NCBI GenBank assembly: GCA_008711295.1
Contig: VUYV01000008.1
Span: forward strand, 1,245,588 to 1,309,587
From: Anarhynchus alexandrinus
Taxonomy: Eukaryota > Chordata > Aves > Charadriiformes > Charadriidae
DNA: 64,000 nucleotides
Direction of reading: 5' to 3'
Position 1 is the first letter of the stretch. Every line of letters starts with the position of its first letter. Below are positions 63,418 through 64,000 of this stretch, piece after piece. The position numbers were made by a program, and so were the translations under genes. The notes under the pieces were generated by a model, which was given only the letters and a program-made list of their open reading frames with translations, was not told the DNA's origin and did no database searches.

Positions 63418-64000
63418 CTGCATGTCCCCGGTTGCTGTGAGCACTCAGCAGATCCTGTGGTGTGTCTGCTTTATTACTGACAGAGTTCTCCCTTCTGTCG
63501 GCTTGTTTCCTAATTGCTGGTCTTGTAAACTGCTTGATTTATGGCTCTGTTCATCAGTTCTGGCCCTTGGGTATAACATGCTTTCCCTTCCAGGCTGGGA
63601 AGTGAATAACGAATTAACAGCCCGCCTTAGGTTCAATAAGAAGCTGAGCATTCAGGGATCTTTATTGTGATACACGTGCCAAATCTAACTGCTTAATTTT
63701 TACTTCTCATTCATGGAGGGTATTCAACGACTCCTTCCCCAGGGCAGCAGCTGCGTTGTGGATGCGTGGTGCCTTTGAAGTGTCCCACAAGAGAAGCCAC
63801 CAAGGAATGGTTTCACTGTTGGTTTGCACAGAGAACTCAATCTGTTTCCTTGCAGCTTGCTCTGAAGCTGACATTGTGTGCCATACACGTTTGTCTCGGA
63901 CAAACTTCCTTTCAGTACAGCCAAGGGATGAAGATCAAGGCAGAGAACAAACAGCCCTGCTGAGCCGGAGCCATGACCCCTGGTGTGCAAGCGGCCATCA
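63418..64000. other. Non-coding stretch to the window end, nothing recognised
   Basis: The frame at 63766-63963 has no recognisable domain; no repeat or RNA gene seen. Confidence 0.45.

Noticed and set aside
1..64000. CRISPR arrays, operons, tRNA or rRNA genes
   Set aside because: No regularly spaced repeats, no ribosome-binding-site-linked gene strings and no tRNA or rRNA signatures were seen; the sequence is vertebrate nuclear DNA.

Overview
This is 64 kb of vertebrate, almost certainly bird, nuclear DNA. The evidence is two CR1 LINE copies of avian type, both ending in the diagnostic ATTCTATG-type octamer tails. Older CR1 and MIR-like fossils are also present, and I saw no Alu, L1 or bacterial-style operon. 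I recognise no intact protein-coding gene. Most long open frames lack ATG starts, splice partners or any familiar protein signature and look like chance frames, many in GC-rich stretches.

Layout. Bases 1-59 are the edge of a CpG-rich segment ending in a good splice donor, so the window plausibly opens on a non-coding first exon and then runs into a long intron or intergenic domain on the + strand. From 5.38 to 7.45 kb lie two CR1 copies in the same orientation: a short 3' stub and a 1.2 kb copy keeping a decayed reverse transcriptase with three frameshifts and an altered catalytic motif. A diverged CR1 tail sits at 9.5 kb. A second, smaller CpG-rich patch lies at 14.84-15.09 kb, followed at 16.54-16.93 kb by a dense AT-rich, homeodomain-motif-rich block. 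A promoter-like CRE/CCAAT/TATA cluster is at 19.0 kb. The strongest enhancer-like block is at 27.0-27.44 kb.

The second half holds more regulatory-looking blocks (37.2, 40.5, 45.7, 47.0, 50.1 and 60.35 kb), old repeats (38.5, 39.4, 45.1, 51.5, 52.2, 57.8 and 59.6 kb), TG microsatellites, two short tandem repeats and one exon-shaped segment at 50,379-50,537. That segment has a strong acceptor, a consensus donor and 53 open codons in phase 0-0.

Interpretation. The window reads as a gene-poor, enhancer-rich intron or gene desert, probably of a developmentally regulated locus, with ordinary avian repeat content. That is inference from base composition and motif density; conservation was not measured. 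I found no convincing evidence of a new biological system. The items most worth testing are the candidate exon, the CpG patch at 15 kb and the AT-rich blocks.
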